DNA from: Bursaphelenchus xylophilus
Lineage: Eukaryota; Nematoda; Chromadorea; Rhabditida; Aphelenchoididae
Direction: 5' to 3'
Assembly: GCA_904066235.2 (NCBI GenBank)
Contig: CAJFCV020000004.1
Location: forward strand, 9,424,001-9,488,000
DNA: 64,000 bases
Of the stretch, positions 1 to 11,835 are shown piece by piece. Every line of letters starts with the position of its first letter. Position 1 is the stretch's first letter. Under the pieces are notes generated by a model. The model ran no database searches. It was not told the DNA's origin and was given only the letters and a program-made list of their open reading frames with translations. Position numbers and translations under genes: made by a program.

Positions 1-4
1 GCTG

Positions 5-1202
5 TTAAAGTGCGAGGTTCGCCAACACTATGCCCCAACTGTGATTGTTTTCCCGTCGAGACGCGGGGGGTCAGACTTGACACATATTTGTCAAGTGTTT
101 CTCATGAAAAAATTTCTTTTTCCGAGTTCGAAATTCGAGCGAATCAAGAGGAAGGTCAATTTTATCGATGGTGTAAGGAGTAATTAATTAATTATTTACA
201 TGAACCGCATCCACTTTAAAGTACAAGCTAGGAAGACTACAGTTATTTGATTCAAATTCCTTTAAATTAATCTTTGTTTCCATTCCTCAAGTAATCCCTT
301 GACAAAAGTTCAATTATTCAATTTATTTATTTTATTTATTTACAATCGCGAAAATTATCAATAGTATTGGGTAAGCTGTAATATACTGGCTGATATGGTT
401 TGATGCCCAGGTGATGGTTTCGATGATGGATTCGGCCCTTCGTAGCATCTTCGCGAAGTATTTGCTCACTGGTTCCCGGTTGAATATCGTGAGGATCGTA
501 AAAACGCATTCAGGTCATACCTGAAATTGAACAATGATTTAGAAGACAACTTAAAATTATGACAAAAAATCTGCAAAAAGGTTATCAACAGCTGACGCAT
601 CCTAGCTGACCAGTTATTCATCACAAAGCATTTTTACGCTCTTGTCTATATGTAGAAAATTCAGTTCTCAATGCCTACTACAACAAGTCAACAGCCAACT
701 AAAACACCTAAAATTAAAAAAAAAAAACTTCAAAAGCTTACCTTGCGCCATTTGGATTGACCTGGCTTGATGATCAGCTTTTAGGTGATGGATTCGGCTG
801 CTCGAAGTATACATGGTGTCGTAGCACACATCTGGAGGAAGTATTTGCCCACTGGTTCCAACATTGTGTAGAAGGTTGCGACTTCGTAAACGCGCATTCG
901 GGGCATACCTGAAATTCGTGCTCACTTGAAGAATATAACTCAAAAGTCTTCCAAAACCACATAAACACATTTGCCAAAGCTTGACGCTGACCTATCCTAC
1001 ATAATAACTCAACAAAAACGCAAGAACTCACCTTACACCATCGATAGAATTGACCTTCCTCTTGATTCGCTCGAATTTCGAGCTCGGAAAAAAAATTTTT
1101 TCATGAGAAACGCTTGACAAATATGTGTCAAGTCTGACCCCCGCGTCTCGACGGGAAAACAATCACAGTTGGGGCATAGTGTTGGCGAACCTCGCACTTT
1201 AA
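5..1202. mobile_element. TTAA-flanked element with ~175-bp terminal inverted repeats
   Basis: The first ~175 bases reappear as their reverse complement at about 1028-1202, with only a few differences. Both outer ends read TTAA followed by AGTGCGAGGTTCGCC, so the target site is probably TTAA, as in piggyBac-type elements. That class assignment is inference, since no transposase is visible. Inside, two related ~150-bp blocks (about 400-520 and 760-910) resemble a duplicated exon on the minus strand, each preceded by an AATTTCAG-like acceptor and interrupted by stop codons. This suggests decayed captured or internal coding sequence in a non-autonomous element. Confidence 0.7.
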
Positions 1203-1331
1203 GTTCTAAAAAATTGAAATTTAATTGGATGATCCAAAATTCTGCTAATTCTTAGATTTTTCTGAAGATTCCAATTATTGCATGCTCCAAAATTTGTCTG
1301 GTGTGACAACAGGCATGTGATCTCGTATTAC

Positions 1332-1582
1332 TACAGTGAGGGACCTGATCCAATGGCAAAAAACGTGTCATTTCGCATCCTGGAAGGGGCCAAAATCACT
1401 CCAAACCCTTCCCTTCTCTAAGCTAAAAAACTCTGCTTTGAAAAGCCCGCCTTGAAGGAAAGGGCGCGCTTTTCAAAACGGAGTTTTTTAGCTTAGAGAA
1501 GGGAAGGGTTTGGAGACATTTTGGTCCCTTCCGGGATGCAAAGTGGGACGTTTTTTGCCATTGGATCCGGTCCCTCACTGTA
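1332..1582. mobile_element. Foldback MITE family 1, copy 1
   Basis: Both ends read TA plus CAGTGAGGGACC (right end as reverse complement), followed inward by the family motif (A/C)TGGCAAAAAACG and 'GCATCC..GAAG'. The two arms of about 100 bases are inverted copies, so the element can fold into one long hairpin. TA target sites with CAGT-type termini are typical of Tc1/mariner-derived MITEs. Further copies lie near 16.9, 20.2, 30.8, 36.7, 44.5, 52.0, 55.4, 59.1, 60.3 and 62.2 kb. Confidence 0.85.
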
Positions 1583-2011
1583 CGAGTTATAACAATAGAC
1601 AATAGAAACCCCGGGCGCTAAACTTTTTAGACGCTTTTTCAGGCGACGGCTTCGGTAACCTTCCGGAAAAACAGCTCATAAAATGAGTTGTCACTGCTAC
1701 CTTGCAACGATGCTGTGTCAGTGTCTTTTCCGACCCTTGAAGATTATAATAACACCAATCTGAGACCAGCAGCGGCTGGGAGACGTGACTTGAGTTGTTT
1801 CGTACCCCGTCAAAATCGGGGCACTTCCGAGTTTTTAGCAATAGAAAATCGCGGCTATGCCGTAAGACTTTGCAATACGAACTAGATGAAACTTCGATAA
1901 GCCCTCTATTAGTCTATAAGTATGCTGAACTAAGGAGGGATCTGAGCTAGGAAATAATCGACTTCAAACGTTTGCAAGAAAATGGTCATAACATATTATA
2001 CAACCTAATAT

Positions 2012-2201
2012 CTAGTAATCCGTTCGCAAAACCGCTGGAGTTTTTTGGTGTCTGCACTGCGCTGAAAAAGTCAAGGTGCAAGTGACAGCCCAAAAAGCTT
2101 ATTGCACGGTGCAAAAAGCAAGAACTGCACAGTGCAAAGTGAGCTTTTGTTTTCTCACAGTGAATGTCACCAAAATCATAGTGACTTCACGAACGGTCTA
2201 G
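2012..2201. mobile_element. MITE family 3, copy A
   Basis: The termini approximate CTAGTCCGTTCGTAAAGTCG in inverted orientation. The interior has the family signature of repeated 'GCACTGTGC' and 'GCACGGTGCAAAAAGC' words, a 'GACAGCCCAAAAA' block and 'TTTTGTTTTCTCACAGTG'. The same organisation recurs at 4254-4453, 10476-11055 (interrupted), 11836-12062 (interrupted) and 17669-17862. Confidence 0.7.
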
Positions 2202-2526
2202 TATCATGAGCAAGCTACTTTTCCGCAAAAAAATCAAAATTAAAATCCTTTTTGCTCAAAATTGGTGGAGTTATGGCCAGAAATGGCACAGTCTGAATGC
2301 TCTCCGAATTGCACGCGCTGACAGCTTCAGCAAAGTGCTTTTATGATAATATCTTGACAGCTCTTGCAAAGCGTGAGCTAAAATTTTTAGAAATTATCAC
2401 ATCCCAATATGCGCCCAAAATTTCACAACAGAAAGTCAGTGTGCGGCACTTGGGACACGTCCTTTCTTACGAGGAAAGGAACGTCTCCTCATAAGAGAGG
2501 ATTACGCAAAACCTTTGCAACTTCAG

Positions 2527-2815
2527 GAAATGCAACAACCTCCCTGACTCATTCCGCACCGAGAACGTCGTGCTGGACCCGTGGGACGAAAGTAAACGTG
2601 ACAAATTCCTTCATGATCTCGTCAATCTTCTCTACAGTAACCTGGCGCCTTCGCGGGTCGTCAACGGAATAGTAAAAGAGAGCCGTGACTGGTTCGACGA
2701 CCGAATAAATGCTCAACAATATACATTTTTGGTCGATGAACTTCGACAACCCGAGAATTGGAGGCTGTTTCATTCGATTTATGCCAATGATTACGCGTTG
2801 TTTTTAATGGATTAG
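2527..2815 (+). CDS. Possible terminal exon of an unidentified protein
   Basis: An open frame beginning after a TAA near 2491 reads to a stop at 2815. The stretch after a candidate acceptor (CAACTTCAG, ending 2526) encodes about 95 residues of well-mixed composition, including VLDPWDESKRDKFLHDLV and ending in YANDYALFLMD. The block is less AT-biased than its surroundings. I do not recognise the family, and no upstream exon was found. A fragment of decayed MITE family 2 lies just upstream (2355-2460). It may be the last exon of a real gene, a dispersed fragment, or chance. Confidence 0.35.
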
Positions 2816-4253
2816 TAGTAGTGTAACAAAAAATAAGTATTTTTCAATTATATAAAATAAATTTTACTAGATATTATCATCGAAATTAACAAAAATATTA
2901 TCAAATTCAGTAGCCGCAGCGAGTTTATTAGTAGTGTAAGCATTGGGCATAAAAAAATAATAAGTTTTGGAAGAAAATAAAGTCCGCTGTCTAGAGCAAT
3001 CGGCGAACACGGGAAGCCGGGTTGACAGGCTGCATGCGGGTCTCAAAAAAATCGCTGACAACGGATTTACAGTACTTGTTTAGGGACTTCTTGAATGAAA
3101 GATTGATCTCGAATTGTTTGGGAACACACATTCGGGGGTAGTCGAATCTGAAACCGCCCTTATTAGAATTTATAACTGCATTTTTTAATGTAAAAAATCT
3201 TATTAAAGGAAGAGCTTTTTTTTGAAAGATCTCTAGCATAAAGAGCGATGAGCTAGAGTGAGCAAAAGCGCAACTAAACCGATTGTAAACGTGCACTGTA
3301 AAACTTTACACAGTGAATCACAAGAAAACAGTGCTCAATCCCCTGTTTCTGCGTTAATGACGGCTTATCGGCTAAACCAGCAGAAGAAATTGACTGGTAC
3401 CGATGATAGAGAGCCAGTACAGCCCCTTTAGCCCTTTTCCTTTCACGGGTCCATAAACTAAATGTCACAAAAAGATCTTTTTTGCAACGTGACTACAGTA
3501 ATGTTTCGTCACCCCAACCAACGATCTTGTTCCTCGATCTTTTTTCGGAAAATTTATGACAGCCGCGGCCGCATCAAATGCCGTTACCGATTTAGACATT
3601 TGTTATTTCCTACGTCAGCGCTGACGTCGATGCCGCGATTATAAACAGCGACGCCTGTAATGTAGTGGAATGGAGGGCGCGTGTCTGGTCTGATGTTTTA
3701 ATCCTGATGACGCGTCAGGCGGGTCCGCAAATTTCCCACAAATTCCGGCACGGAATTCAAAGTACCGTAAAAATGGGAGCTGAAACCCGCAATAAGGTTG
3801 CAATTCTTTCTGATAGATAGCTGAGGGCCAGACATTTTTTTCGGGTTTCAAAAAAAATCGCGGTGAAATTTTTAACGCAACTACAAAGCGCTCCTGGTAA
3901 AGAAAGTCAGCGAAACTTTTTCAGTCGACCTCCGACTTGCTTGAAACTAATTTCGTATAGGATACACCTGAATTATAGAAATTTTTAGCTTGTGTTTTCC
4001 CAGGGGCACCGAGATATGAAATAATCTTTGCCGCATACGGAACGGAAATTTTCAAAACGGTAAAAGTTGCCAAAACATAAAAGAAAAAACAATTTTGGCC
4101 GTTAGCTGTTGCCTCAAAAAAGTGCGGTTTTTGTAACAAGCATCATGCTCTACATACAGTAGAAACAGGGAGAACCCTATAGAAAAAAAATGGTTTATGG
4201 TCCCTCTCAAAAACCCGTGGACTTCTGCAACGCAAAGGCTAAACCTCTTGCAT
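2816..4253. other. Gene-free AT-rich stretch
   Basis: No convincing coding exon, RNA gene or complete repeat was recognised. Short open frames on both strands lack coding-like composition and splice context. Confidence 0.4.
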
Positions 4254-4453
4254 ACTCCGGTCGATAATAATTGTTCGAAAAGTTGCTGAAGTGATTTTTA
4301 GGACACGCACTGTGAGAAAACAAAAATTACATTTGCACTGTGCAACTCTCTGTTTTTTTGCACCGTGCAGTGGCGTTTTTCATGTGTCGCCCTTGACTTT
4401 TTCTGCACAGTGCATGTCACCGAAATCACACCAGCGACTTTACGAGCGGACTA
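4254..4453. mobile_element. MITE family 3, copy B (inverted)
   Basis: This is a reverse-orientation copy of the element at 2012-2201. It contains GCACTGTGAGAAAACAAAAA, GCACTGTGC and GCACCGTGC words and ends with GCGACTTTACGAGCGGACTA. The left end is more diverged than the right. Confidence 0.65.
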
Positions 4454-4569
4454 CTATGCCTTGGAAACATTTAGTTAAAGCTTTTAGTTAAAGCATAAAT
4501 AAAATTTTCTCCGATTTATTAGGCAACATCTGTGTTACGCAAGCTGAGTAGCTTCTTGGCCCCAAAAAC

Positions 4570-4713
4570 TTACTGTTTGGGTTTGTAACAAAAATGCTCC
4601 TTTTCGCAACCTCCACACTTATTCTCATCCACCTGAACCCATTCGGGATGCTCCTGCGCCACGACCAGTCCAACCAGCACGACGAATGCAACACAGACAC
4701 CGCTCAGCTGCAT
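4570..4713 (-). CDS. Candidate exon of a small secreted cysteine-containing peptide
   Basis: On the minus strand an ATG at 4713 opens a 47-residue frame. A hydrophobic leader (MQLSGVCVAFVVLVGLVVA) is followed by a short polar region with CGGCEKEHFC and a terminal KPKQ. The leader looks like a signal peptide with probable cleavage after VVA or AQ. The stop TAA sits inside a perfect donor (A|GTAAGT), so the gene may continue through an intron into an exon I could not identify. The exon and its upstream 150 bases are distinctly more GC-rich than the flanks. No family was recognised; a secreted peptide is inference from the leader. Confidence 0.45.
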   Translation of the reverse strand: MQLSGVCVAFVVLVGLVVAQEHPEWVQVDENKCGGCEKEHFCYKPKQ

Positions 4714-4859
4714 GACGACAGTGGTCAACGGGGGGAATCGAGGGCTCGCAAGCAGGAAATTGGAGGGCTCGAAGAGTGACCGATCAAGCCGGCGGCGGGG
4801 AATGAGGCCGTTTTTGCGGGGCGCCTCCTTCTTTAACAAACAGACGGCCGCCGGCTTCG

Positions 4860-7800
4860 TGGAAGTGCAAAGTCATAAAGGGGCGGTCAAATTTCGGGCG
4901 CCAAAAAAACGCATCTTGAGCTGACATTGATGCCCTGGGCGCACTTATGACGCGAAAGACCGATGACTTTTCACCCCATTCTTGAAAGATCATCCTGGTC
5001 AAAGGCATACGGTAGTGAACGTTTTTTCGAGCAAAGTGTTCAATGAGAAAAATTGCAGAAGCTGTGTGAAAAAGGACATTTCTCAATCAGTGATTTGTAT
5101 CTTTTATTGCCTACGAATATATATAGATATGTCGAAAATTGCCCATTCGAATACGGAGACGAATACGGACATCATCCGAACATCTCTGCCGAAAATTGAA
5201 TATGGATACTTTTGAGTGACAATTCCGAAAAATTTGGAAAAAAAATTGTAGAAAAAATGCGGTAAAAACATTCCAGCATCGGCTTATCCTTTGAATCAGG
5301 ACTTATAAATTGTTAGTAATTATTACAGTATCCATTACATTTAAAAAAGTTTTGAGACTTCTTTTCATGAATTCTTGCCCAATTTTGTTGATAAAATTGA
5401 GCAAACTAAGGTCAAATTTAACCCTTAAAATGTCTATCGGACCTATTATAATGTCCGATAGATCTTCCAAAATATCGATATTCGGATACTGTCAATTTTT
5501 TTCGAAAACATACGATTTTTCCCCCAAAAATATCCGTATGAGTATCCGTAGCCGAAAAAATTGTGAACAACTTCTCTCAATTTCGATGTTCGCACAACAC
5601 AAGAAAGCCTTAAAAACTGAACTTTACGGTGGTAATAAGTACAAAACTTCACCTGTCAAAATTCACTCGAAATCGTAAATCTTACAAAATTTGTCTGTCT
5701 GCTTCTTTTCTTCGGAAATCTCATTGTTTCACCTCCACTGCGGCCACCGTATCCTTTTACGACCAAAACAACTTATACAAATTGTAAAATGTTTGCGCCG
5801 TTGCGTACCACCCGCAAGCCGCTTATAAATGTCAGAAATTTGCATAGATGGTGTTTGTTAAGCTGCCTAGATGGACAAAAGAAGAGAAAGAGCCGTTTTC
5901 TCGTTAAGCCGCTTCCAGGATTTCCAAATAATGTTATTATTGTAACGAGCTGGGCATCAATAGTTTAATATTATAAGCACACAGTAATATGTGCGGTTTC
6001 ATTTTTTAGTTGACGTGCCTTGAATATTTCTGGTTCTTACGACCTTCAGGGGAAGTCTGAAAGTGGGCCGCTTAGATTTTTACAAAATTTATCACTCAAT
6101 TTGATTTTTTGAAGGAATATGCAAGATTACTGGTTCGCGCTTTGCAGAAACGACCGACTTTTTTGGCGAGAAACTTGGCGGCTACACGGCCTTTTTTGCG
6201 AACCTCGGCATGAAAAGTTTTATACCTCTTTCTCTATTCTATCCTTTCACCCTAAAATGGCAAGGATATGGCCACATTTCGTATTTCGCATGCTCTTTTG
6301 GTGACACGGATTCCCTTCAAGTTTTATCAAAAAAAAAATACATAAGTAAAACTTATTTTTTGCAATTTATTACCAGAGTTTATGCTCTCATCGTTTCACG
6401 ATTACCGTAATCCACCCACATCGGCGAGGTTCAAAAACCAAAAAATTCCAGTCCAAATCCACTTGACTTGCGACTGTAGGCCGCCCAACGCGATGGTTGG
6501 AAACATTTGAGAAGGCGGCCAATTATCTTAGTAATGTGCTCAGTATAATCTCATAGTAAAACCGATTATCCGGTTGAAACAAGTAAGCACTTTTAAAAAT
6601 CCAGGGCGGCAATTATAAGCTATGAAAAACGATGATTAGCAACATCATGTCTTACATCAGGTAATTGCAATTGCGTGGGAAATAAAACTGCAGGTTTTAC
6701 AGTCAAAAATAGCGTTGCAATCAATTTCGTTTTCCTGTATCTTTGCAACTTCAAAATTTTCATACAACTTTTTGCCAATGCACATCATTCAGAACTTTTT
6801 TTGTGAGCAATGTAAATTTTACGAAAAGCGATATGCCCGGTGGCTTGTAAGCCTTTTAAAAATGTAGCACTTGAAATTGCAGCATTGAACTTGAATTGAC
6901 GATTCTTCCGTAGAAAAACAAACTGAAATCCAATGCGTCTGCAAAAACTTTGCATACCAGATACTCCGTCTGCGCCAAGAACATTCTTTGGTCGCGTCGC
7001 TACCGTAAGATGCATGAGAAATCCACCGAGGTATTTTTTGACATAAAAAAGTGGAAAAATAAGACAAGCACCGTATTTTTTCTGTGTTTGTTCAAAACCA
7101 TTCTTTTGCCGAAAAATTTAGTTTTTTTTCGGACATACCATTCCATAATTTGCCATTCAAAATGTAAAGAAGACCGTGCACCGCAGTCATCCCAGGAACT
7201 CCCATCATCATAACCATCATTTTCTGGCGAAAGTTTTTTTTGTCACTGTTTAACCGCAGGTTCGCATCGAGTATTCGCCCTGTAAACCGACCCCGTTCTC
7301 GCGGCCGTAGCGCTGCGCCGCGCGCACTGTTTGCCGTTCCGGGGAAAACATCGTGAATTATTCGCAAGAACTGACGTTACCTCCAAAGGACGGTTGTAAA
7401 CACACACGTTGAGCTGGTGTATAATTGGCGTCCGGAACCGGTGCCCGATGAAACTTGATGCCGCTGGGGCCGTCTGCCAAAATTGCAACCAAAGTTATTT
7501 TCGGGTGTCGGGGATTCGAGATTCGTGGGTTTTCGGCGAATGGTAGCATGCGGAATTGCGGATTGCCCTGTACGATGAATTGCACTTTTTGCGTGTATTC
7601 CGTTTCTTTCAGAACATTCGAATATAGCCATATTTGGCCATATTTGTATTCTCATCCTTTTGAACTTTTTACCGCTGTCGAAAATGATGCTCCGCAAATC
7701 TCTTCGTCTGATCTGATCCATGCTTTATTCAGCCACCACTTTTTCAAGCAAAAGCCTTTGAATTAAGACTTGCAGACTTTTTATAACAGTTTGATCTCCG

Positions 7801-8940
7801 GCTGTTCACATTTGACATGCAAACAAAAGTCGAAATTGACGTCTGGAACATACCTATAAACCTAATTCTTGCTCAAACTATTTTTAACAGCAAAGTTTCT
7901 GCTGAATTATTAACAACTTTTCTGCACTTTTATTCGTTGCTCAGCATCAATATTTCCAGATTGCCCTTTTGATTATAGAGCGTACTAAACACCGTAATTC
8001 CATAATCTTCTTTGATGGCAGCCAAACAGACACGATTCAGAGTCGTGTAAGAGCCCCATTTCATCCAGATACATAGATGTTTTGTGGCCGTAATTCCGTC
8101 AGTAAGCCGATTTTGGACATCTGGAGCGCAGTGTACGTGCATCCTTGTAGGAAATTTGCTGGCCATTGATCATTGACCCAAAAAATTTGGACATATGAAA
8201 ATGCCGTTTTGCCAAATTATAGAGTTAATTTCCATAAGAGGAAAAGTGGCTGGATAGAGATTGAGGAATTACTGTGGCATGCTAGTTGAGCAGCTTTTCA
8301 CGGGCAATTACTTAAGTTAATGGAATGTAGTTTTATAGAGCTGTAGCAGTTTACATATATGTAATATCCACTTGGCTATGATAATGTCAAGTATAGATTT
8401 TGCGACCCTTGGAACAGACGAGTACTCATCACAAATACTTTTTTACCATGTTCAAGTTCGACCACCAGTGCGTTTTTATCTATGTCTGTAGACACTAGAC
8501 TAGAAAGTAATGCGGAATTTTTTGCGGATTGACGAATAAGTTTATGTCATCCTTTTGCTACGAAAATATATGCTTCTGTTTCTCGGAATGACAAATCGCC
8601 GTAGCCAAAGGAAATTCGAACAATACCGAAATTAATGTATTCCGGAGTTCCTTTAAATTCGTTTTCCAGGTGAAAAATGCATCCGCTTTGTTTTTGCGGA
8701 CAAATCCAAGCCGGCTTCGAATTTCGTTGAGGTTTGGATCCGCTTTAAAACTTCTTCAAAATCAGATAAACGCTCTCAATTTGGATAATTATTCTTACAA
8801 AACTTTTAAATCGGTTAAACTTTACAAAAAGAGCAAGTTCGAAGGTAGAAGATCAAGCCTAGGGAGAACGAGAAACTTGAAGGCCATATAGGCATACTAC
8901 ATGGCCTTCAACATATATTAATATAATAAAATAAAAAAAT
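4860..8940. other. Mostly unassigned AT-rich DNA
   Basis: No gene was recognised with confidence. A fragment of MITE family 2 (TTCGCGCTTTGCAGAAACGA) lies near 6135-6170. A minus-strand open frame (about 7645-7358) has balanced composition but no start codon or clear acceptor. The region 5100-5560 has repeated ATATCGATATTCGGATAC-like words. A small minus-strand ORF at 7930-8166 is unassigned. Confidence 0.35.
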
Positions 8941-8945
8941 TCTAA

Positions 8946-9374
8946 CAAGGGAAGTACCCCAAGTGCGACGCTCAGATTTTCTTTAAATTTTGCACACACG
9001 TCGAGAATAGACTAGATATCAATTCCTGAAACTTTTAGCTCGCGCTTTGCAGGCGCCGCCGAGATATCGGACGATTTATGCCGCCGAGAGAGCACGCTAA
9101 ACGTGGAGAGCGGTCAGGGAGGAAAGCGCTTTTTGGCCATAACTTTGGCAGTTTCGTGCGGAAAAATTTGATTTTTTGTAGAAACATTATCCTTTACGGT
9201 AGAAATAGAAATTCGGCAAAAATTCCTAAATTTTGGCCGACTTTCGATCTAAAAATCTCGGTTGTTTCTGCAAAGCGCGAGCTAGGATTCTCGCATATAT
9301 CTTAGAAAAAATTATTCTAAATTTGTGCCAAGTTTCATCAAAATCTGAGCGCCGCACTTGGGGTACTTCCCCTG
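8946..9374. mobile_element. MITE family 2, complete copy
   Basis: The ends are inverted copies of GGGAAGTACCCCAAGTGC followed by GCTCAGATTTT. Internal inverted blocks carry 'TAGCTCGCGCTTTGCAG' on the left and 'CTGCAAAGCGCGAGCTAG' on the right. The same signature words recur in many decayed fragments: about 2355-2460, 6135-6225, 27830-27860, 28397-28500, 57765-57865 and 59430-59465. The right end is followed by TA, suggesting a TA target site. No coding capacity is visible. Confidence 0.75.
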
Positions 9375-10475
9375 TAAATTGAAATCTAGTTTTTTACCCA
9401 TGTGATGGCGCAGTGACGCAGAGTTTGAAAAACGATCCTTTTTAAACGAGAATTCCAACGGGGAAGGGAGGAATGGAGAACGACCGGTCGGTCCGATGAA
9501 ACAACGTCGAGAACGGAGAAAAGGGTTTTATTCCACCAAAACACAGGAAAAGAATGATACGGTAAGCATAAATCCATCGCTTTTATATGGCTGATTTGGT
9601 CTATGCAAATTGGCAAACAAAAAAACCTTAATTTGCCGTAAATTCGGCTGCTGAAAAATATATACGACGATATCAAGTAGTCATACCGTGGCATATTAAT
9701 GTTAACACAAGCTCAGGAGATTTTCGAGCTTGTTCTTATTCACTCATCGGCTACTGTAGTCTTTGCCCGAAAAGTATGTCAAGTTTGAACAAAACGTTTT
9801 CGAAATCAATGCGTCACATTCTCTGAACTGTGTTACGCGTTTTTTGTGGTTAATATTGAAGAAAACACATCAGCTGTTTCGATCGGATTCACATGCCCTG
9901 CGCGAGTCTATGATTAAGCGAGACTTTTTTCGCACTTGAGGAATTAGTAGGTGGTTGTTTGCTGAAATTTCTTGAGCCAGTCGCGAGTTCAGCCCATGAC
10001 TCAGCTGAGGGCAGCGGAAGTTTTTACGTACCAAAATCTTTTTTTTCTGCTTTACAGTATCAAGAGCTTTAAGGTTTTGCAATGGAAGCGGATTGTGTGT
10101 ACAGGGCGCTTAAAAAATGCATCCTCCGCAATGTTTACGGCCACTTTTACTACTATGCGAAATTTTAAATATTATATTATGAATGTGGAATATCGGAACG
10201 GTGCTGAAATAAGGAACAAATTTGAAATTTTCCGGTCAATTTGAGAACGAATTTGGCATGTAGTTTCGCTGGAATCGGTCCAGCCCGGAAATGGGAAGAG
10301 TTGCGAATAGGGTGATGGGTATAATAGTATTAAAAATGTCAAGATAGCGGAAAAATTGTAAACACAAGACACTATGAGGAGTGACAAGAGACGGTCATAA
10401 ACAATTCTGTTTCTTTGGAAAGTGTTACTTTGTCATACCAGTTCTCCTGATCTGCGCGTGAAAGGAACATGAATA

Positions 10476-11055
10476 CTAGTCCGTTCGTAAAGTCGTTGGG
10501 GAGATTTCTGCGACATGTATTGTGCAAAAAGTTTAGGGTTTGAACTAGGCATGGCTTCGGGCCGGGCTTTGCAAAATTTTCCGGCCCGGGCCGGGCCGAC
10601 TAATTTCTCGGCCCGCCTCCGGGCTTCGATTTTTAGGCCCGGCCCGGTTCGTTTGAAATCTGAGTTTTGCCCGGAAAAAAGGAAAAAATAACCTTTTCGA
10701 TAGCATTTTTCATTTTTTCGAAAACAATGCTGATAGCGAACGTAAAGTGATCTTATGTACCTAGGTTTTGCTAAATTTTTCTTTACATTTTGCGAAAATT
10801 TGCCATCATTTTCCTTTCATTTCCCGCTTTCTTTCTTTCCAACCTAGTATAAAAATTTTCCGGGCCGAACCGGGCCGGGCATTCAAAATTTTCCAAGCCC
10901 GGCCCCGGGCCGGGCTCGAAGACTTAAGCCCGGGCCTGTGGCCCGGGGCGGGCCGGGCTGGCCCGGTTTGCAGCCATGCTTAGTTTGAGCGACAGCCCAA
11001 AAAAGCCATTTGCACTTTGCAAAAAGCAACAAATAGCACATATGCACTTTTGTTT
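10476..11055. mobile_element. MITE family 3, copy C, split by a GC-rich insertion
   Basis: The left end CTAGTCCGTTCGTAAAGTCG and a short interior run to about 10543. The family interior (GCGACAGCCCAAAAAAGCC, then GCACTTTGCAAAAAGC) resumes at 10983 and runs to about 11055, where the right end appears truncated. The interruption is the element annotated at 10546-10980. Confidence 0.6.
10546..10980. mobile_element. GC-rich hAT-like MITE
   Basis: This block of repeated GGCCCGGGCCGGGCC words stands out sharply in AT-rich DNA. The ends are inverted: TAGGCATGGCT on the left and, reverse-complemented, TAAGCATGGCT on the right. It is flanked by GTTTGAAC and GTTTGAGC, an 8-bp target duplication with one mismatch. 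An 8-bp duplication and a TA..G terminus fit the hAT superfamily; the assignment is inference because there is no transposase. It sits inside a copy of MITE family 3. Confidence 0.65.
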
Positions 11056-11835
11056 GAAGTACTAAAATTTTTTTAGTACTTTATCAAACTACAAAAAGTC
11101 TTTGGACCATTGTAAGACCTGAATTCATTGAACTAATTTTTCTAGGCTAGTAACCCCCGAAATGCCAAGACAAAACCGGAAAATTGCCACAAACTCCAGT
11201 AAAGCGGCTCATTAAAAAAACTTATCTTTACTACCGTAATGCGAAAGTCAAATGTCATCTGCGAAAACATCACCTGCTCTGCATGGTCCGCGAAGATTTT
11301 GCATTCCCACAAACATCTGCGCGGCTGTAAAATTACAGCGTTTTTGTTTCCAAAAATTTTAACCGAAAACTATGCGGAATTCATAATACAACTGTCGGTT
11401 AAATTAAGCATGAGGAGTAGATTGCAAGCCGTTTCTCGAAAATTTTTTTTTGCGACTCATTGAGTCGCTCCCAATGAATGATTTGATATGACAACCGAAG
11501 GTGTAAAAAGTAGTCGGGCAATTTTTTTCAGAGCATTAGAACAACTTATTGGCAAACTATATTTAACAACGGGTTCCAATCAACGAATTCACATGGCTGA
11601 GCGGTCGTTGGGGGGTCGGCAATTTTTAGCACGCTGAAATTTTAAATACATATTTTTTTGAAGCTGCAGGGAAATGAAACTCTCGTGCTTCTGGCGGATT
11701 TTTAAGACTTGGATCAAGATCTGAATTTTTTGGACAAGGGAAGTTTTGCAAGTGGGGCGCACAGAAGTCCTCCAAAATTTTCTTGCGCGCTCTGAACCGG
11801 TCCAACACTAGTCTGGAGCTCACTCTGCAATTCGT

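Noticed and set aside
7930..8166. 78-codon minus-strand ORF
   Set aside because: Complete from ATG to stop, but no recognisable family, no GC rise and no splice or trans-splice acceptor near the start.
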